DNA of 7,251 bases from Agrobacterium fabrum (lineage in GTDB: Bacteria > Pseudomonadota > Alphaproteobacteria > Rhizobiales > Rhizobiaceae): NCBI GenBank assembly GCA_003241215.1, contig QFOL01000200.1:1-7251 (forward strand). The letters run 5' to 3'. Below, piece by piece: positions 6,051 through 7,251 of the stretch. The number at the start of each line of letters is the position of its first letter. Positions within the stretch are counted from its first letter, which is position 1. Both the position numbers and the translations under genes were made by a program. The notes beneath the pieces are model-generated. The model was not told where the DNA came from and ran no database searches. It saw only the letters and a program-made list of their open reading frames with translations.

Positions 6051-6899
6051 TCACGATTTGACGGCACCGGCCGTCAGGCCCGCGATGATGTGTTTCTGTG
6101 CGAGGAAGAAAACGATGACGGTCGGCAGGATCGTCAGCGTGATGAAGGCGAGCACCAGCTGCCATTCCGTGCCGAATTCGCCGCGATACACCATGATGCC
6201 GAGCGGCCAGGGATATTTCGATTCCGAATTCAGCATGATCAGCGGCAGGATGTAGCTGTTCCAGCTGCCAACGAAGGAAACGATGCCGACGGTCGCCACA
6301 ATCGGCCGCGAAAGCGGCATGGAAATGTGCCAGAAGAAGCGCAGATACCCGCAGCCATCCACGAAGGCGGCCTGAAACAGTTCCTCCGGCAGATTGCGGA
6401 AATAATTGCGGAACAGGAGAATGCTCATGCCCAGCCCGAAGGCCACCTGCGGCAGCACCACACCCCAGTAGGTGTCTAGCAGGCCGAGATCGCGGATGCG
6501 GATGAACAGTGGCAGGATGGCGGTGGCCGCCGGGAACATCAGCCCGAGCAGGAAATAATTGAGCAGGAAGGACGAGCCGAAGAACTTCACATGCGCAAAG
6601 GTGAAGGCGGCCATGGCCGAAACGGTCAGCGTCAGGAACACCGTCAACAACGCGATGACAAGCGAATTGAAGATTTGCAGCCAGTAGCGTTTGCCGAAGA
6701 GGATATCGCCATAATTGGCCCATTGCCATTCGGCCGGAATGCCGAACGGGTTGACGCGCAGGTCTCCCAGCGTCTTGAAGCCGCCAAGCGCGGTGGTGAG
6801 CAACGGGATGAGCACGATAGCCGCAATCAGGCTCAGCGATATATAAAGATACAGCTTGGTTTGCAGCGGCATGCGGACGGAGGTGGATGTGTCAGTCAT
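6051..6899 (-). CDS. Carbohydrate ABC transporter permease, MalG type (CUT1)
   Basis: A complete 282-residue inner-membrane permease subunit. It has about six transmembrane segments: residues 15-38 with the N-terminal signal-anchor, about 76-102, 110-132, 144-165, 199-222 and 248-268. The conserved cytoplasmic EAA loop that contacts the ATPase is at 172-199, reading EELFQAAFVDGCG followed by the hydrophobic stretch and MPLSRP. The short C-terminal tail after the last helix is typical of the MalG class. Its ATG overlaps the end of the upstream permease gene by eight bases (6892-6899), a classic coupling arrangement, and the ATPase gene follows 17 bases downstream. Transport direction is import, by family. 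Substrate cannot be told from the permease alone. Confidence 0.94.
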   Translation of the reverse strand: MTDTSTSVRMPLQTKLYLYISLSLIAAIVLIPLLTTALGGFKTLGDLRVNPFGIPAEWQWANYGDILFGKRYWLQIFNSLVIALLTVFLTLTVSAMAAFTFAHVKFFGSSFLLNYFLLGLMFPAATAILPLFIRIRDLGLLDTYWGVVLPQVAFGLGMSILLFRNYFRNLPEELFQAAFVDGCGYLRFFWHISMPLSRPIVATVGIVSFVGSWNSYILPLIMLNSESKYPWPLGIMVYRGEFGTEWQLVLAFITLTILPTVIVFFLAQKHIIAGLTAGAVKS

Positions 6900-7251
6900 G
6901 GCGCATGAAAATCCTTTTGTAACCGAAGGCGAGTGTCACGCAGATGACGAAGAGAACGACACCGACCGCGCTGCCGAGCCCCACCTGCATGCGCATGACG
7001 CCGTAGGTGTAGAGGAAGGTAACCATGGTCTGCGTGGAGTTGGACGGCCCGCCGCCGGTGAGCGGCATGATCATATCGAACAGCTGCAATGAGCCGATGA
7101 CCGCGAAGAAGACGGAAAGGCGAACGGTGGAGCCGAGCATCGGCAAGGTGACGTAACGGAACTTCTGCCAGCCGGAAGCGCCATCGATTTCGGCTGCTTC
7201 CAGCACATTCTTGTCGACGGACTGAAGGCCGGCGATGAACAGCATCATGTG
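6892..7251 (-). CDS. Carbohydrate ABC transporter permease, MalF type, C-terminal part
   Basis: The reading frame enters the window open at 7251 and ends at TGA 6894-6892, giving about 119 residues of the C-terminal part; the N-terminal half lies outside. The visible part has the EAA loop (EAAEIDGASGWQKFRYVTLP), then a transmembrane segment, then LTGGGPSNST, a signature of MalF-like (UgpA-like) CUT1 permeases, and a final helix before a short basic tail. The internal ATG near 7248 is not the true start. It forms the heterodimeric membrane channel with the MalG-type permease, whose start it overlaps by eight bases. The substrate-binding protein gene expected for this transporter is not in the window and would probably lie further upstream on the minus strand, beyond 7251. 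Confidence 0.92.
   Translation of the reverse strand, partial: HMMLFIAGLQSVDKNVLEAAEIDGASGWQKFRYVTLPMLGSTVRLSVFFAVIGSLQLFDMIMPLTGGGPSNSTQTMVTFLYTYGVMRMQVGLGSAVGVVLFVICVTLAFGYKRIFMRHD

Noticed and set aside
5494..6255. Open frame of 253 codons on the plus strand opposite the ATPase and permease genes
   Set aside because: It is antisense to intact Walker A, signature and Walker B motifs, spans two genes and has no domain-like character.

Overview
The window looks like chromosomal DNA from the family Rhizobiaceae, most likely Agrobacterium or a close Rhizobium. The grounds are high GC coding sequence, an alphaproteobacterial-type LexA box (GTTC-N7-GTTC), a rhizobial RIME-like palindromic repeat, and genes with a familiar Agrobacterium flavour: a TtuD/GckA-type glycerate kinase, a MalFGK-type sugar ABC transporter, and a Gfo/Idh/MocA oxidoreductase paired with a TIM-barrel isomerase. 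This assignment comes from reading the sequence, not from a database search.

Layout. Positions 1-65 (minus) hold the first 21 codons of a gene leaving the window to the left, probably imuA of the LexA-controlled imuA-imuB-dnaE2 mutagenesis cassette. Its upstream region carries a perfect LexA box at 104-118. Divergently, 294-647 and 652-1923 (plus) encode a small DUF1304 membrane protein and a glycerate 2-kinase, four bases apart and probably translationally coupled. A separate promoter at 1986-2014 precedes a small exported cysteine-rich protein of unknown function (2042-2290, plus). A RIME-like mosaic repeat of about 124 bp (2413-2536) fills most of the convergent gap.

From 7251 back to 2554 everything runs on the minus strand. 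In transcription order it is: the C-terminal part of a MalF-type permease, a MalG-type permease, a MalK/UgpC-type ATPase, a 144-bp gap with a 14-bp operator-like palindrome and other inverted repeats, a TIM-barrel sugar isomerase/epimerase-like protein, and a Gfo/Idh/MocA NAD(P)-dependent oxidoreductase. This reads as an uptake and catabolism locus for a sugar or glycoside. The transporter would import the substrate, and the oxidoreductase and TIM-barrel enzyme would oxidise and then isomerise, epimerise or cleave it. The pairing resembles the E. coli ycj locus (YcjS and YcjR with an ABC transporter), which works through 3-keto-glucosides. The substrate here cannot be read from the sequence.

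No phage, CRISPR, transposase or toxin-antitoxin genes are visible. The points most worth a second look are the LexA box, the palindrome at the isomerase start, the RIME element beside the oxidoreductase stop codon, the uncharacterised small exported protein, and the DUF1304-glycerate kinase coupling.
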